Assembly (NCBI RefSeq): GCF_003435815.1
Contig: NZ_QTUV01000001.1
Location: forward strand, 386,581 to 450,580
DNA: 64,000 nucleotides
DNA from: Dorea sp. AM10-31
GTDB lineage: Bacteria > Bacillota > Clostridia > Lachnospirales > Lachnospiraceae
Reading direction: 5' to 3'
Shown here piece by piece: positions 44,099 to 52,391 of the stretch (position 1 is the first letter of the stretch; every line of letters begins with the position of its first letter). A program made the translations under genes and the position numbers. A model generated the notes under the pieces. The model saw nothing but the letters and a program-made list of their open reading frames with translations. It was not told where the DNA came from and did not search any database.

Positions 44099-46058
44099 AT
44101 GGTGGAAGCTCATTTATATGCTTCCGATCACCTTCTGCACCCTCTATGCAGGAGGCTATGTTGCTCAATTTATCCGCAACTATCAGACCTGGGAATCTGC
44201 CGGCAATTTTGCTGGAAACGGAACTGCCCCGCAGATTCCCTCCCCGCACCCGCTCGCCTGTCTGGATGCCCTGACTGCTTTCCCGTACAATCTGTATGGG
44301 ATTTTTCTATGTCTGGCAGCTTTTGGACTCCTGACCTTCCTTCTCATGCGTATGGGATTTGACCGAAACGGGGAAATAACAGACCGGGACCGGAACCTGA
44401 ATTATTCCACAAAGGGAACCTATGGGACTTCCGGTTTTATGACTTTGGAGGAAATGCATCAGGTACTGGAGCTTACGAATGATGTCAAGAAACACAAGGG
44501 AACCATTCTTGGAAAACTGAACGGAAAAGCCGTTTGTCTCCCGAAGGATACCCGCATGAACCGGAATATTGCCGTTTACGGTGCCAGCGGTTCCATGAAA
44601 AGCCGGGCCTTTGCACGCAACATGATCTTCCAGTGTGTTGCCCGCGGGGAAAGCCTCATCATCACCGATCCAAAATCGGAATTGTACGAAAGTACAGCCA
44701 CTTACCTTGAGAATGCCGGATATATCGTGAAATCCTTTAATCTTGTAAACCCGGAAAACTCGGATAGCTGGAATTGTCTGGGTGAAATTGGCGGACAGGA
44801 AACCATGGCACAAGTATTTGCTGATGTCATCATCCAGAATACCGGTTCTGCCAAAGGCGATCACTTCTGGGACAATGCCGAGATGAACTTATTAAAAGCT
44901 CTGATTCTCTATGTGGATCAGGGATTCCCACCGGAGGCAAAGAATATCGGACAGGTATACAAACTCCTGACCATGAGTTCTGAAAAAGAACTGAACAGCC
45001 TCTTTGACCTGCTTCCGGTCTCCCATCCGGCAAAAGTCCCCTACTGCATCTATAAGCAGGCAAGTGACACGGTACGTTCCGGCGTCATCATCGGACTCGG
45101 TTCCAGACTTCAGGTATTCCAGAACAAGCTGATCCGCCAAATCACTTCCTATGATGAGATCAACCTGACGCTGCCGGGAAAAGAAAAATGTGCATACTTC
45201 TGCATCACTTCGGATCAAGACAGCACTTTTGATTTTCTTTCTTCCCTGTTTATGACCTTCGTATTTATCAAACTGGTCCGTTATGCAGACACCTATGGGG
45301 AAGATGGAAAACTGCCGGTTCCGGTACATATCCTGGCTGATGAGCTGGCGAATACGGGAGCAATCCTATCGCTCAACAAAAAGATTTCCGTGATCCGAAG
45401 TCGAAACCTCAGTATTTCCTGCATTTTCCAGAACCTGCCTCAGATGCAGAACCGGTATCCCTTAAACCAATGGCAGGAAATCATCGGGAACTGCGACACT
45501 CAGCTATTTTTAGGCTGTACGGATGAGGTAACTGCTACATTTATCTCTAACCGCTCCGGTGATGTGACCGTTGGTGTCAGCAGCGAAGCCAAACAATTAA
45601 ATAGCTGGAGGGTATCCGATTATACACCAGAATACCGCCAGACCAGATCCATCGGGAAACGAAAGCTCTTAACTCCGGATGAGATCCTACGCCTGCCTCT
45701 GGATACCGCACTGATTATCCTGCGTGGCCAGAAAGTCCTGCAGGTAGAAAAATACGATTACACCCTGCACCCGGATGCCAAAAAACTCATTTCCCGGAAG
45801 GCTTCCGAGCATATTCCGGAATGGAGAAAAGGAGCATGTAGTGAAGAATATACGTACACTCCAACTATTCCTGCTTCCCACCCGAAAAAAACCGCTTCTT
45901 ATGGAAAGCAGAAAAAGAAAAAAGCTGAGCCTCTCTTTGACCAGCAAAGCGTTTATCAGGAACCTGGCTATCACGATTTCCCGGATGACTTCTCAGCAGA
46001 TAACTATCCGGATCACACAGACATGGTTCCTTTAGATAAAGATTCTATCATGTCATAA
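44088..46058 (+). CDS. virD4: VirD4/TraG-type coupling protein
   Basis: 656 aa from the ATG at 44088 (AAAGGGGG upstream). Two N-terminal membrane segments (~8-30 and ~60-85), Walker A GASGSMKSR (~165, Met in place of the usual Gly), IITDPKSELYE, and Walker B HILADELANTG (~418). The C-terminal ~70 residues are charged. It hands the relaxase-DNA complex to the T4SS and could also mobilize the MobV element next door. Confidence 0.92.
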   Translation: MNRKWWKLIYMLPITFCTLYAGGYVAQFIRNYQTWESAGNFAGNGTAPQIPSPHPLACLDALTAFPYNLYGIFLCLAAFGLLTFLLMRMGFDRNGEITDRDRNLNYSTKGTYGTSGFMTLEEMHQVLELTNDVKKHKGTILGKLNGKAVCLPKDTRMNRNIAVYGASGSMKSRAFARNMIFQCVARGESLIITDPKSELYESTATYLENAGYIVKSFNLVNPENSDSWNCLGEIGGQETMAQVFADVIIQNTGSAKGDHFWDNAEMNLLKALILYVDQGFPPEAKNIGQVYKLLTMSSEKELNSLFDLLPVSHPAKVPYCIYKQASDTVRSGVIIGLGSRLQVFQNKLIRQITSYDEINLTLPGKEKCAYFCITSDQDSTFDFLSSLFMTFVFIKLVRYADTYGEDGKLPVPVHILADELANTGAILSLNKKISVIRSRNLSISCIFQNLPQMQNRYPLNQWQEIIGNCDTQLFLGCTDEVTATFISNRSGDVTVGVSSEAKQLNSWRVSDYTPEYRQTRSIGKRKLLTPDEILRLPLDTALIILRGQKVLQVEKYDYTLHPDAKKLISRKASEHIPEWRKGACSEEYTYTPTIPASHPKKTASYGKQKKKKAEPLFDQQSVYQEPGYHDFPDDFSADNYPDHTDMVPLDKDSIMS

Positions 46059-46074
46059 TTTGAAAGGAGACACT

Positions 46075-47001
46075 ATGATGCCAAACGAAACAACCAACAC
46101 ATCTATTTTAACTCTGGATTCCGATGCAAAGCTGGAAACAGCCCAGTCCATTTCAGACCTTACCTGGCATGAGATCCAGAATGCCTACCGTACCCGCCGT
46201 ATCTTAACCGGAATGCTTGGCGGTATCGAGAAAACAGAAAACGGCAGCCTCATTGCCGTGGTTTACTACAAAGATTTCCGTGCTGTCATCCCGGTAACTG
46301 AGATGATGATTCATCTCATGCAGGATGAAGCACACGATTATGGGGAGCTTGCTCTGCGGCAGAACAAAATCCTCAACAATATGCTTGGATGTGAGATTGA
46401 TTTTCTGATTAAAGGATTGGATTCCAAAACACGCAGCATTGTTGCCAGCCGCAAAGAAGCGATGCTAAAGAAACGCCAGATTTTCTATCTGGATAAAGAC
46501 GCAAACGGAATGCCAAAGGTCTATGAAGACCGTATCGTACAGGCAAGAGTCATTGCCGTTGCTGAAAAAGTAGTCCGTGCTGAAATTTTCGGTGTGGAAA
46601 CCTCCATTCTTGCCAGAGATTTGTCTTTTGACTGGATGGGCGATGCTAGAGAACGCTTTCAGGTGGGCGACCACATCCTGGTACGCATCCTGGATGTGGA
46701 GGCTGACTCACCAGAGCAGATTACGGTTCACGTAGATGTAAAAAGCGTGGAAGGTAATACCAGCAAAGAGAATATGAAAAAATGTAAGATTCAGGGAAAA
46801 TACGCCGGAACTGTGGAAGACATCCATAAAGGCACCGTCTTTGTCCGGCTCTCCATCGGTGTCAATGCCATTGCTCACTCCTGCTATGACAGCCGGACAG
46901 TCGGGAAAAAGGATCAGGTATCCTTTGTGGTGACGCATATTGATGAGGAACGGAACGTTGCCCTCGGCATCATCACCCGCATCATCAAGCAGACCATTTA
47001 A
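46075..47001 (+). CDS. ICE protein with C-terminal S1 RNA-binding domain
   Basis: 308 aa from the ATG at 46075, 5 nt after AAAGGAG. Residues ~15-215 are unassigned alpha/beta; ~230-305 read as an OB-fold S1 domain (GKYAGTVEDIHKGTVFVRL, AHSCYDSRTVGKKDQVSFVV). Such proteins follow virD4 in many clostridial ICEs and may bind RNA or ssDNA during transfer or control. It is the last + strand gene before the cargo block. Confidence 0.75.
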   Translation: MMPNETTNTSILTLDSDAKLETAQSISDLTWHEIQNAYRTRRILTGMLGGIEKTENGSLIAVVYYKDFRAVIPVTEMMIHLMQDEAHDYGELALRQNKILNNMLGCEIDFLIKGLDSKTRSIVASRKEAMLKKRQIFYLDKDANGMPKVYEDRIVQARVIAVAEKVVRAEIFGVETSILARDLSFDWMGDARERFQVGDHILVRILDVEADSPEQITVHVDVKSVEGNTSKENMKKCKIQGKYAGTVEDIHKGTVFVRLSIGVNAIAHSCYDSRTVGKKDQVSFVVTHIDEERNVALGIITRIIKQTI

Positions 47002-47010
47002 AATTATAGG

Positions 47011-47039
47011 TTGTTCCATAAAAAGGAACGTGGTATACT
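47011..47039 (+). promoter_or_regulatory. Promoter of type I toxin mRNA
   Basis: TTGTTC-17-TATACT; predicted start ~47046, 68 nt before the toxin ATG. Confidence 0.75.
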
Positions 47040-47113
47040 GATTCGGTATTATTGAACTGGAAAGACGGATGCATTTCGATTTTGCCCTCTAGTATCCAAG
47101 GAGGGTGATGCCC

Positions 47114-47194
47114 ATGAATACAATGGAAGTATTGACTTTACTATTGGTAATTTTTGCGGCTTTGACTTATATAGATCGACATAATAAGAAATAG
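47114..47194 (+). CDS. Type I toxin, holin-like membrane peptide
   Basis: 26 aa, MNTMEVLTLLLVIFAALT then YIDRHNKK: one transmembrane helix with a short charged tail, as in the putative holin-like toxin/Fst-TxpA group. AAGGAGG lies 9 nt upstream of the ATG at 47114, and that ribosome site is buried in a stem (CCCTC 47085-47089 with GAGGG 47101-47105, flanked by GCAT/ATGC), a usual brake on such toxins. An antisense RNA is encoded opposite its 3' end. Confidence 0.85.
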   Translation: MNTMEVLTLLLVIFAALTYIDRHNKK

Positions 47195-47291
47195 CATCCA
47201 CGACCCTAGGAAAGTTTTGGATGCTATGACTTATACATAGAATATAAAATTTAACTGAGGGCATCAGATTTTGCATCTGAATACCTTTCTT
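47185..47291 (-). ncRNA. Antisense RNA antitoxin of the type I system
   Basis: Starts at ~47291 from a strong minus-strand promoter and ends at a perfect 9-bp stem TAGCATCCA/TGGATGCTA (47192-47226) followed by TTTCTTATT. It overlaps the toxin's last codons and 3' UTR by ~100 nt, the convergent layout of txpA/ratA-type systems. Confidence 0.8.
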
Positions 47292-47297
47292 GAGTTC

Positions 47298-47326
47298 ATT
47301 ATACACTGGGGGATTTGAGAAATCAA
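47298..47326 (-). promoter_or_regulatory. Promoter of the antisense antitoxin RNA
   Basis: Minus strand TTGATT (47326-47321), 17-bp spacer, TATAAT (47303-47298). Confidence 0.85.
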
Positions 47327-47340
47327 GTCCCCCTTTTATT
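47308..47340 (+). terminator. Terminator of the toxin mRNA
   Basis: GGGGGATTTGA pairs with TCAAGTCCCCC around a 4-nt loop, followed by TTTTATTTT. It overlaps the antitoxin promoter, so the toxin transcript would span the whole antisense RNA. Confidence 0.8.
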
Positions 47341-47698
47341 TTAATCTCTGCATCGGATACCTTTTCAGGAATGTATCAATCCACTTCTGATTCACCCCAT
47401 TTAGTACACCAAGCCCGGATAATAGCTGCATACAGTCAAGATATCCCTGCACATAACTGAAAAGCTCCGTCTGATATCCCCAATGCTCGTAGGCATTATA
47501 ATGCTCCTCAAACAGATCTGCCATTTCAGCATTCACATTCCGGAGTGCTTCCACTGCCTCATCAAACTTCTTTTCCAGTTCGCCGCATACACTTCTGCCT
47601 TCCTCAAACACCGGATTCTGCTCCCGCAGCCTTGTTCTGGTCGGCTCCATCAGTTCCATTGCACTCTGCATCAAAAGTTCCATCATCTCTTCATTCAT
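47336..47698 (-). CDS. Helical protein of unknown function
   Basis: 120 aa. It starts MNEEMMELLMQSAMELM and contains a long charged helix (VCGELEKKFDEAVEALRNVNAEMADLFEEHYNAYEHW) and the closing pattern YVQGYLDCMQLLSGLGVL, seen in small clostridial ICE proteins of unnamed families. No ribosome site stands out (GAAAAATG context). It ends at the terminator of the toxin mRNA. Role unknown. Confidence 0.55.
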   Translation of the reverse strand: MNEEMMELLMQSAMELMEPTRTRLREQNPVFEEGRSVCGELEKKFDEAVEALRNVNAEMADLFEEHYNAYEHWGYQTELFSYVQGYLDCMQLLSGLGVLNGVNQKWIDTFLKRYPMQRLK

Positions 47699-47811
47699 TT
47701 TTCAGATACCTCTCTTTGCTTTTTCATTTGCCGTTGGCATAAATAAAGCATAGCAAATATCTGCTTTTCTGAAAACGATGTGACAGTTCCTACGATGATA
47801 GATTATAGTTC

Positions 47812-48219
47812 CTATTCTCCTGCCTGCTTACCAAAGAACAACTCTCTATGCGGATGCAGCGCATCTGCATGATAAATGTTGATCCGGTGCTCATCCCCAC
47901 TCCGGTCTTTAAACGCCGGAAACAGGAACCCATATTCCGGTTTCCCCGGCTCATAATCTCCTGAAACCGGACAGATGGCGCACATAAGGAACGGATAGAC
48001 TTCCTCCGATTCCCACAGCTCTGCTTTATCACTCGCCATTGCGATTGCCAGATTTCTCGTCTGATCTGAAGCAGATAATTTCAGGAAATGTGTATTGAAT
48101 GTTCCATCCACAAATCCTTCCTCATCCATGTATGCTCCGGCAATCCTGCTGAAACAGTTTCTCTTGATTGTCATACGTCTAGTCAGTTCCAGCATATCTT
48201 CTCTGTTAATTTTTCCCAT
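47812..48219 (-). CDS. Short DUF4317-like protein
   Basis: 135 aa from the ATG at 48219 (GAGGAAG upstream). INREDMLELTRRMTIKRNCFSRIAGAYMD and VYPFLMCAICPVSGDY, YGFLFPAFKDRSGDEH match the start, middle and end of DUF4317 proteins, which are usually ~350-400 aa, so this is a compact version lacking the central region. Function unknown. It is 12 nt downstream of the next gene and probably co-transcribed. Confidence 0.65.
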   Translation of the reverse strand: MGKINREDMLELTRRMTIKRNCFSRIAGAYMDEEGFVDGTFNTHFLKLSASDQTRNLAIAMASDKAELWESEEVYPFLMCAICPVSGDYEPGKPEYGFLFPAFKDRSGDEHRINIYHADALHPHRELFFGKQAGE

Positions 48220-48230
48220 ATTCTTCCTCG

Positions 48231-48647
48231 CTACCCATCTAAGCACGCATTATAAAAAGAGGTAAAATCCCCGTCAAATTCCATTTCAATAATATGTAGG
48301 CTGTCCATTGTGTGCTCCAGATAAGTCAGTGTTCCTCTGTCCAAATCTATACTCGGCTTTCCCAGTGAGTTCGCTATTACATCTGGATTTGTAATTCCAA
48401 ACATCTCCTTTATATCCGGCATAAGATAATCCACGATATCCGGAAGCCTTTTTTCATACACCTGTGCCAGTTCAACTGCACGTTTTTTATAATCTGAATG
48501 TATCCTGTTGCATGTAAATTCAATTCCGTTTATTTCCATCTTATAGTAATCATTATTCTCATCATAGACAAACGCTGTACCCTTACTTTTTTTATTTTTT
48601 TCCAAAATCCCCATGATATATCTACACTTTCCCGGTTCTTCCGCCAT
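48231..48647 (-). CDS. Protein of unknown function
   Basis: 138 aa if started at the ATG at 48647 (MAEEPGKCRY); the frame extends to 48695 but that part overlaps the preceding pseudogene, and no strong ribosome site marks any start. The text GTAFVYDENNDYYKMEINGIEF and LPDIVDYLMPDIKEMFGI with an acidic C-terminus suggests a small alpha/beta protein. It precedes the DUF4317-like gene. Confidence 0.5.
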   Translation of the reverse strand: MAEEPGKCRYIMGILEKNKKSKGTAFVYDENNDYYKMEINGIEFTCNRIHSDYKKRAVELAQVYEKRLPDIVDYLMPDIKEMFGITNPDVIANSLGKPSIDLDRGTLTYLEHTMDSLHIIEMEFDGDFTSFYNACLDG

Positions 48648-48669
48648 ACACAGTCTAAAAAACTGTAAC

Positions 48670-48890
48670 TTAATGCTTACGTTTGTATAAAACAATTCCT
48701 GCTAAAATCAACAAAGTAATACCAATTACAATCAGAAAACTAAAACTATCCCGTTCAATTTCCCTGCTATGTAAATAGAAGTCGGACCATCCGCACCGCC
48801 TATCACGGATACTGCCGCATTTTCTTTCTGCTTCAGTACAATGCCAATGACAGCCAATACAATTCCTAAAATTCCTGCTATGATTCCCAA
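48670..48890 (-). pseudogene. Frameshifted small membrane protein with IGGADGPTSI motif
   Basis: One frame encodes a membrane helix (GIIAGILGIVLAVIGIVLKQ) and SVIGGADGPTSIYIAGKLN, then stops; a second frame resumes with DSFSFLIVIGITLLILAGIV and ends YKRKH. Together they make a plausible two-helix protein of ~70 aa broken by one or two 1-nt shifts, and no good start codon is in frame. IGGADGPT is the signature loop of Na+-translocating decarboxylase beta subunits, also seen in orphan small membrane proteins. Confidence 0.5.
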
Positions 48891-48950
48891 ACATTTTTAT
48901 GTAACTACCTTCTCCTCAAATCACATACTTCTTTACGGGAAGAATACATG

Positions 48951-49805
48951 TCATAAAATGTATGAATATATTAACTCCATTATTTTTTCTATTCCCATAT
49001 CCTCTTTGTCATCACTATCCTGATTTATATGTTCTTCAAATTTTTTACATATTCTCAGATGTTCCATATATGCTTCATCTGACAGTTCACCTCCTTCAGA
49101 TATTACCAAAGTTAAATATTCCACAAGATCCTTAAAATTCTCAACAACTCCTAAAAGAATAGTAAATAACACTTGAAGATCAACCCCTGTATTAGGAATT
49201 ATCGACTCTCGCCCACTCATATTTTTCTTCTGCCATTGTTTTTCCTCACCTAACGGTGCATTATAAAACTGATATTCACCATTTCTTCCAAATGAATATC
49301 TCGCAAAATCAAAATGTGCATTTACACGTTTTAATTCCTCGATCAGTACGCTCAATTCTGATAGTGCGATTTCTATTGATTTGTTCATATTTAGTCTACT
49401 CAATTCACACTTTAAAATATTTAAATACTCATAAATACCGTGATTATTTTTTAATTTCTCTCCAGAATGAATAAGAAAATGAATTGCATTTATACTACTT
49501 TTCAGCCACAATTCTACGCCATGCCATACGTCAAATAAAATAGGAAAAACAAGCATATCTGCCACACAATAACGATTTCTATTATACAAAATTGAATACA
49601 GCCCTAATACTGCATTGGCCATATATGCTTTGCCCATTTCAAAATTATCATTTATAGTTTGAACCGGATTACTTTTATCATTTCCCCCCATAGCGTCATC
49701 AAAACACCAGTTCAAAAAAGCATAATTATTTGATTGATTATAATTTATCTCGTCTTCACTACAAAAAATTTTCATTTCATTATTCTTCTCCACTCTATTG
49801 GTCAT
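48951..49805 (-). CDS. All-helical protein paired with the Ntn-hydrolase (HEPN-like?)
   Basis: 284 aa from the ATG at 49805, 7 nt after GGAGGGG. Mostly alpha-helical: GKAYMANAVLGLYSILYNRNRYCVADMLVFPILFDVWHGVELWLKSSI reads like the paired helices of HEPN/AbiU2-type proteins (HGVELWLK), but no Rx4-6H ribonuclease motif is clear. It ends with an acidic C-terminus. It starts 28 bp after the Ntn-hydrolase-like gene, so the two form a likely operon and complex. Function unknown. Confidence 0.6.
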   Translation of the reverse strand: MTNRVEKNNEMKIFCSEDEINYNQSNNYAFLNWCFDDAMGGNDKSNPVQTINDNFEMGKAYMANAVLGLYSILYNRNRYCVADMLVFPILFDVWHGVELWLKSSINAIHFLIHSGEKLKNNHGIYEYLNILKCELSRLNMNKSIEIALSELSVLIEELKRVNAHFDFARYSFGRNGEYQFYNAPLGEEKQWQKKNMSGRESIIPNTGVDLQVLFTILLGVVENFKDLVEYLTLVISEGGELSDEAYMEHLRICKKFEEHINQDSDDKEDMGIEKIMELIYSYIL

Positions 49806-49832
49806 ATCTATCCCCTCCACAAAATAGAATTT

Positions 49833-50681
49833 TTATATACTTCTCAATTCATCATGTTCTTCAATCTTATTACATGGATTAGTTCGTAGCGTGACTGGAT
49901 CTATAAACCAATATTTTGTATCTTCATAGTCAAATAACCTTCTTCCTAATAATGTGCGATTTGAAAACATATCTTTCTTTTCTGGCCAGTATACTCCCAC
50001 AGGGCGACAATTCATATACTGATACGACTTGATCATCTGCGGAGCTCCTCCTATTGTATCTCTTTTATCTGTTTTTTGAAGCATTCTGCATAATGCTTCA
50101 AAAGGCTCCATATCTAAAACAATCCCTTTTTGTTTCTCGATATCGTTTCCATACTTTTTCCTTAATAAATCCCTTAATTCTCTTTTAAAATTTTCTCTCT
50201 GATCACCAATTGCCACAAAGTTGCCACTCACACTAGATATTATTCTATGGTTCTTTCCGTCCTTTGCAAAAGACTTATCATGTTTATCATAATAATATCT
50301 CCAAATTTTAAATTTCTTCTCCACCCACGAATATCCTCCAAAAACGAATTCATTATCGGGAACATAATTTGGATCAGCCAAATCATACACTGAATTCATT
50401 AGATGATTTGCATGATTTAAAAGGTGTCCATTAATATCGGTTATATCCATTGCCCGTGTTTCTATTCTTGTATATCCCGTCATTGCCTGCCTAATTTGCA
50501 TCATCATTGGATATGCATATTCAGTATCTCCTGCAAACGCTAGTGCACATGTATTTCCCGGCAAAGTTGTAAGTTTTGGACACTCGTCCCAGCGATGTCC
50601 TCCACATAATCTACTATCAGAAATAAAAATTAATTCTTCACAATTATGAATTTTTCTCACCCACGATGCCGCTATTGTCAT
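49833..50681 (-). CDS. Proteasome/HslV-like Ntn-hydrolase
   Basis: 282 aa. MTIAASWVRK would expose Thr1 after Met removal, the nucleophile position of proteasome beta/HslV subunits. FISDSRLCGG provides the Asp equivalent to D17, CPKLTTL the Lys equivalent to K33, and LAFAGDTEYAYPMM the conserved Gly-rich segment before the helix pair. A C-terminal extension (~190-282) is not found in HslV. No HslU/ClpX-type ATPase is adjacent. The partner gene follows directly. It may be a protease or amidase in a cargo/defence operon; this is inference. Confidence 0.65.
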   Translation of the reverse strand: MTIAASWVRKIHNCEELIFISDSRLCGGHRWDECPKLTTLPGNTCALAFAGDTEYAYPMMMQIRQAMTGYTRIETRAMDITDINGHLLNHANHLMNSVYDLADPNYVPDNEFVFGGYSWVEKKFKIWRYYYDKHDKSFAKDGKNHRIISSVSGNFVAIGDQRENFKRELRDLLRKKYGNDIEKQKGIVLDMEPFEALCRMLQKTDKRDTIGGAPQMIKSYQYMNCRPVGVYWPEKKDMFSNRTLLGRRLFDYEDTKYWFIDPVTLRTNPCNKIEEHDELRSI

Positions 50682-50762
50682 TGCTTTTCCTCCATCAACT
50701 TCAAATTTTTCTAATACATAAAACCTACTTACATTATACTCCTCCCCAATTCAAATCACAAT

Positions 50763-51476
50763 TTATTCCCCAGCCTTTTTCCCGTTCACAAGCTTCGGAC
50801 AGTAAAACGCCTGGATCTTCATAGTCTCCTCATCTGATTCAATTTCCACATAATAATCCCGGATAAAGTATCCCGCATTATGCTCCTGAAGGGCGTACAG
50901 CTCCAATGTCTGAAAATCCACCAGTACCAGATCACGTGGCTTTGGCTTTTGTGTTTCCTCACAGAATACTTCCATGCTTTCCACCAGCTTATCCAGACAT
51001 TCCTGACACAGATGGTTCTGTACTTTTTTCACATCGAAGATACTATCTTCCCCGTAATCCACCGATACTTCGGAAATCCCGTAATCCGACATCTGCTCCG
51101 TATGGAAAAAGCAGCCGCCTTCTCCTGTCCCGGTATAACCCATATGCCCGTTTCCCTGCGGGCCGGTAAGATTCCCGTCTTCATCGTGATTCCGTATATG
51201 CATATCCATCACATACCATTGATTGGTACAGATGACTCCAAGATCATCAAACTTCCGAAAATATCCCATCATGCTCCGTTCATGACTCCCACACAGCCAG
51301 CACTGCTTGGGATCTTTCAGCTTGCTTTCTACTAATTCAGGCACCTTTCTTTCTACCGGGTGATATTCCTGCTCCTGTGTTTTTTCAAGATAACCTGTCA
51401 GATCCAGCCGGCTGATTCCCAGTCCGATCAGAATTCCTGCCGCACATGCCAATAATCCCACATATCCCTTTTTCAT
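50763..51476 (-). CDS. Membrane-anchored protein with Cys-pair domain, unknown function
   Basis: 237 aa. Signal-anchor helix at ~4-22 (YVGLLACAAGILIGLGI), then an extracellular part with CWLCGSHERSMMGY and HLCQECLDKL, two CxxC pairs that may bind zinc or form disulfides, and a strand-rich C-terminus. No family is recognised. It is transcribed with the other minus-strand cargo genes but separated from the Ntn-hydrolase gene by ~80 bp. Confidence 0.6.
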   Translation of the reverse strand: MKKGYVGLLACAAGILIGLGISRLDLTGYLEKTQEQEYHPVERKVPELVESKLKDPKQCWLCGSHERSMMGYFRKFDDLGVICTNQWYVMDMHIRNHDEDGNLTGPQGNGHMGYTGTGEGGCFFHTEQMSDYGISEVSVDYGEDSIFDVKKVQNHLCQECLDKLVESMEVFCEETQKPKPRDLVLVDFQTLELYALQEHNAGYFIRDYYVEIESDEETMKIQAFYCPKLVNGKKAGE

Positions 51477-51631
51477 ATCATAGTCATCCTTTAAGAATTA
51501 GTTTTATAATGCTTTTAGGATTACTATATCAAATCTTGCAATCACTTTCATCATAAATCGCATATTTTTATGTGTTTTATTGCATATACAACTTTCAAAA
51601 AAACTGCCTGCGGCAATTTCGCAGACAGCTT

Positions 51632-51952
51632 CTATTTCATCATCTCTTCAATTATCACATCCAGCATCCGAAGCACGCTTTCCTGCTTCTTCGGTGTGAG
51701 CCCTTCCAGCTTTCCTTCCACTACAGAAGTATGTTCCATTCTGGTAAGAGGAATCACTTCCTTCAGCACTTCATTCGGTTCCGCACCTAATACATTCAAC
51801 AGCTTTACAAATGTTTCCATCGTAGGTGTTTTCACTTCCCGCTCAATCGCACCCAGATGGTTGGTACTGATATCCACCAGTTCAGCCAGTTTCTCCTGCG
51901 TAATTCCTGCCTCTTCCCTGTACCTGCGGATTGCCTTTCCCATTCCTTTCAC
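51632..51952 (-). CDS. Cro/CI-type HTH regulator of the cargo/ICE
   Basis: About 106 aa; the start is ambiguous between GTG codons at 51958 and 51952 and the ATG at 51943, all behind AAGGAGGAGG; 51952 has the best spacing. HTH_3: IRRYREEAGITQEKLAELVDI and NHLGAIEREVKTPTMETFVKL. It sits ~170 bp upstream of, and divergent to, promoter P2 of the T4SS operon, so it may be the TTACCC-binding regulator (inference). Confidence 0.82.
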   Translation of the reverse strand: MKGMGKAIRRYREEAGITQEKLAELVDISTNHLGAIEREVKTPTMETFVKLLNVLGAEPNEVLKEVIPLTRMEHTSVVEGKLEGLTPKKQESVLRMLDVIIEEMMK

Positions 51953-52125
51953 ACGCACACCTCCTCCTTCCAGTATTCACTAACGCTTAAAGCATTAGTC
52001 ATGTAAATCCAGTATAATTGGTTGCAAATCACGCTTACAGTATCCATAAGGATTGCATTTACAACGCTTTTAGCGTTGGTCACGTTTTTGGCACTCCATC
52101 GTCTGTAACTGGCACATTCCTGCGA

Positions 52126-52154
52126 TTGTAGCGGTAATTTACCCATGTTAAAAT
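52126..52154 (+). promoter_or_regulatory. T4SS operon promoter P2
   Basis: TTGTAG-17-TAAAAT with CTGCGA just upstream and TTACCCATG in the spacer, closely matching P1 at 41431. Confidence 0.75.
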
Positions 52155-52182
52155 TGATATTGTCAAAATTATATGCAGAAGG

Positions 52183-52364
52183 AAACGCAGCACTGCCTTA
52201 TGGGAAGCCTCTCCTGCGGCAAATAAGCTGCGTTTTTTCTGTAAGATAGGAGGATCTTTACAATTTCATACTTTGATTTAGGACGCAGCCTGCATTGACC
52301 GGGCTGCGTCCTTTCTTGAGGCAGGAAAACCATAAGCAAAGGCAGGGGAGGTAATTCTCCTGCC
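52183..52364 (+). promoter_or_regulatory. Leader with three successive hairpins before the T4SS operon
   Basis: AAACGCAGC/GCTGCGTTT with T-run (52183-52238, terminator-like), GGACGCAGCC/GGCTGCGTCC with TTTCTT (52281-52311), and GGCAGGGGAG/CTCCTGCC (52341-52364). Hairpins 1 and 2 both carry the ACGCAGC/GCTGCGT core, so alternative pairing between them is possible. No gene lies in 51959-52391. Confidence 0.65.
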
Positions 52365-52391
52365 GCTCTTATAAAAAGGAGGTATCTTTAC

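Noticed and set aside
47049..47306. 85-codon minus-strand frame opposite the type I toxin
   Set aside because: This is the antisense RNA region; promoter and terminator placement explain it better than coding.
51949..52146. 65-codon minus-strand frame upstream of the HTH regulator
   Set aside because: It overlaps promoter P2 and has no start signal.
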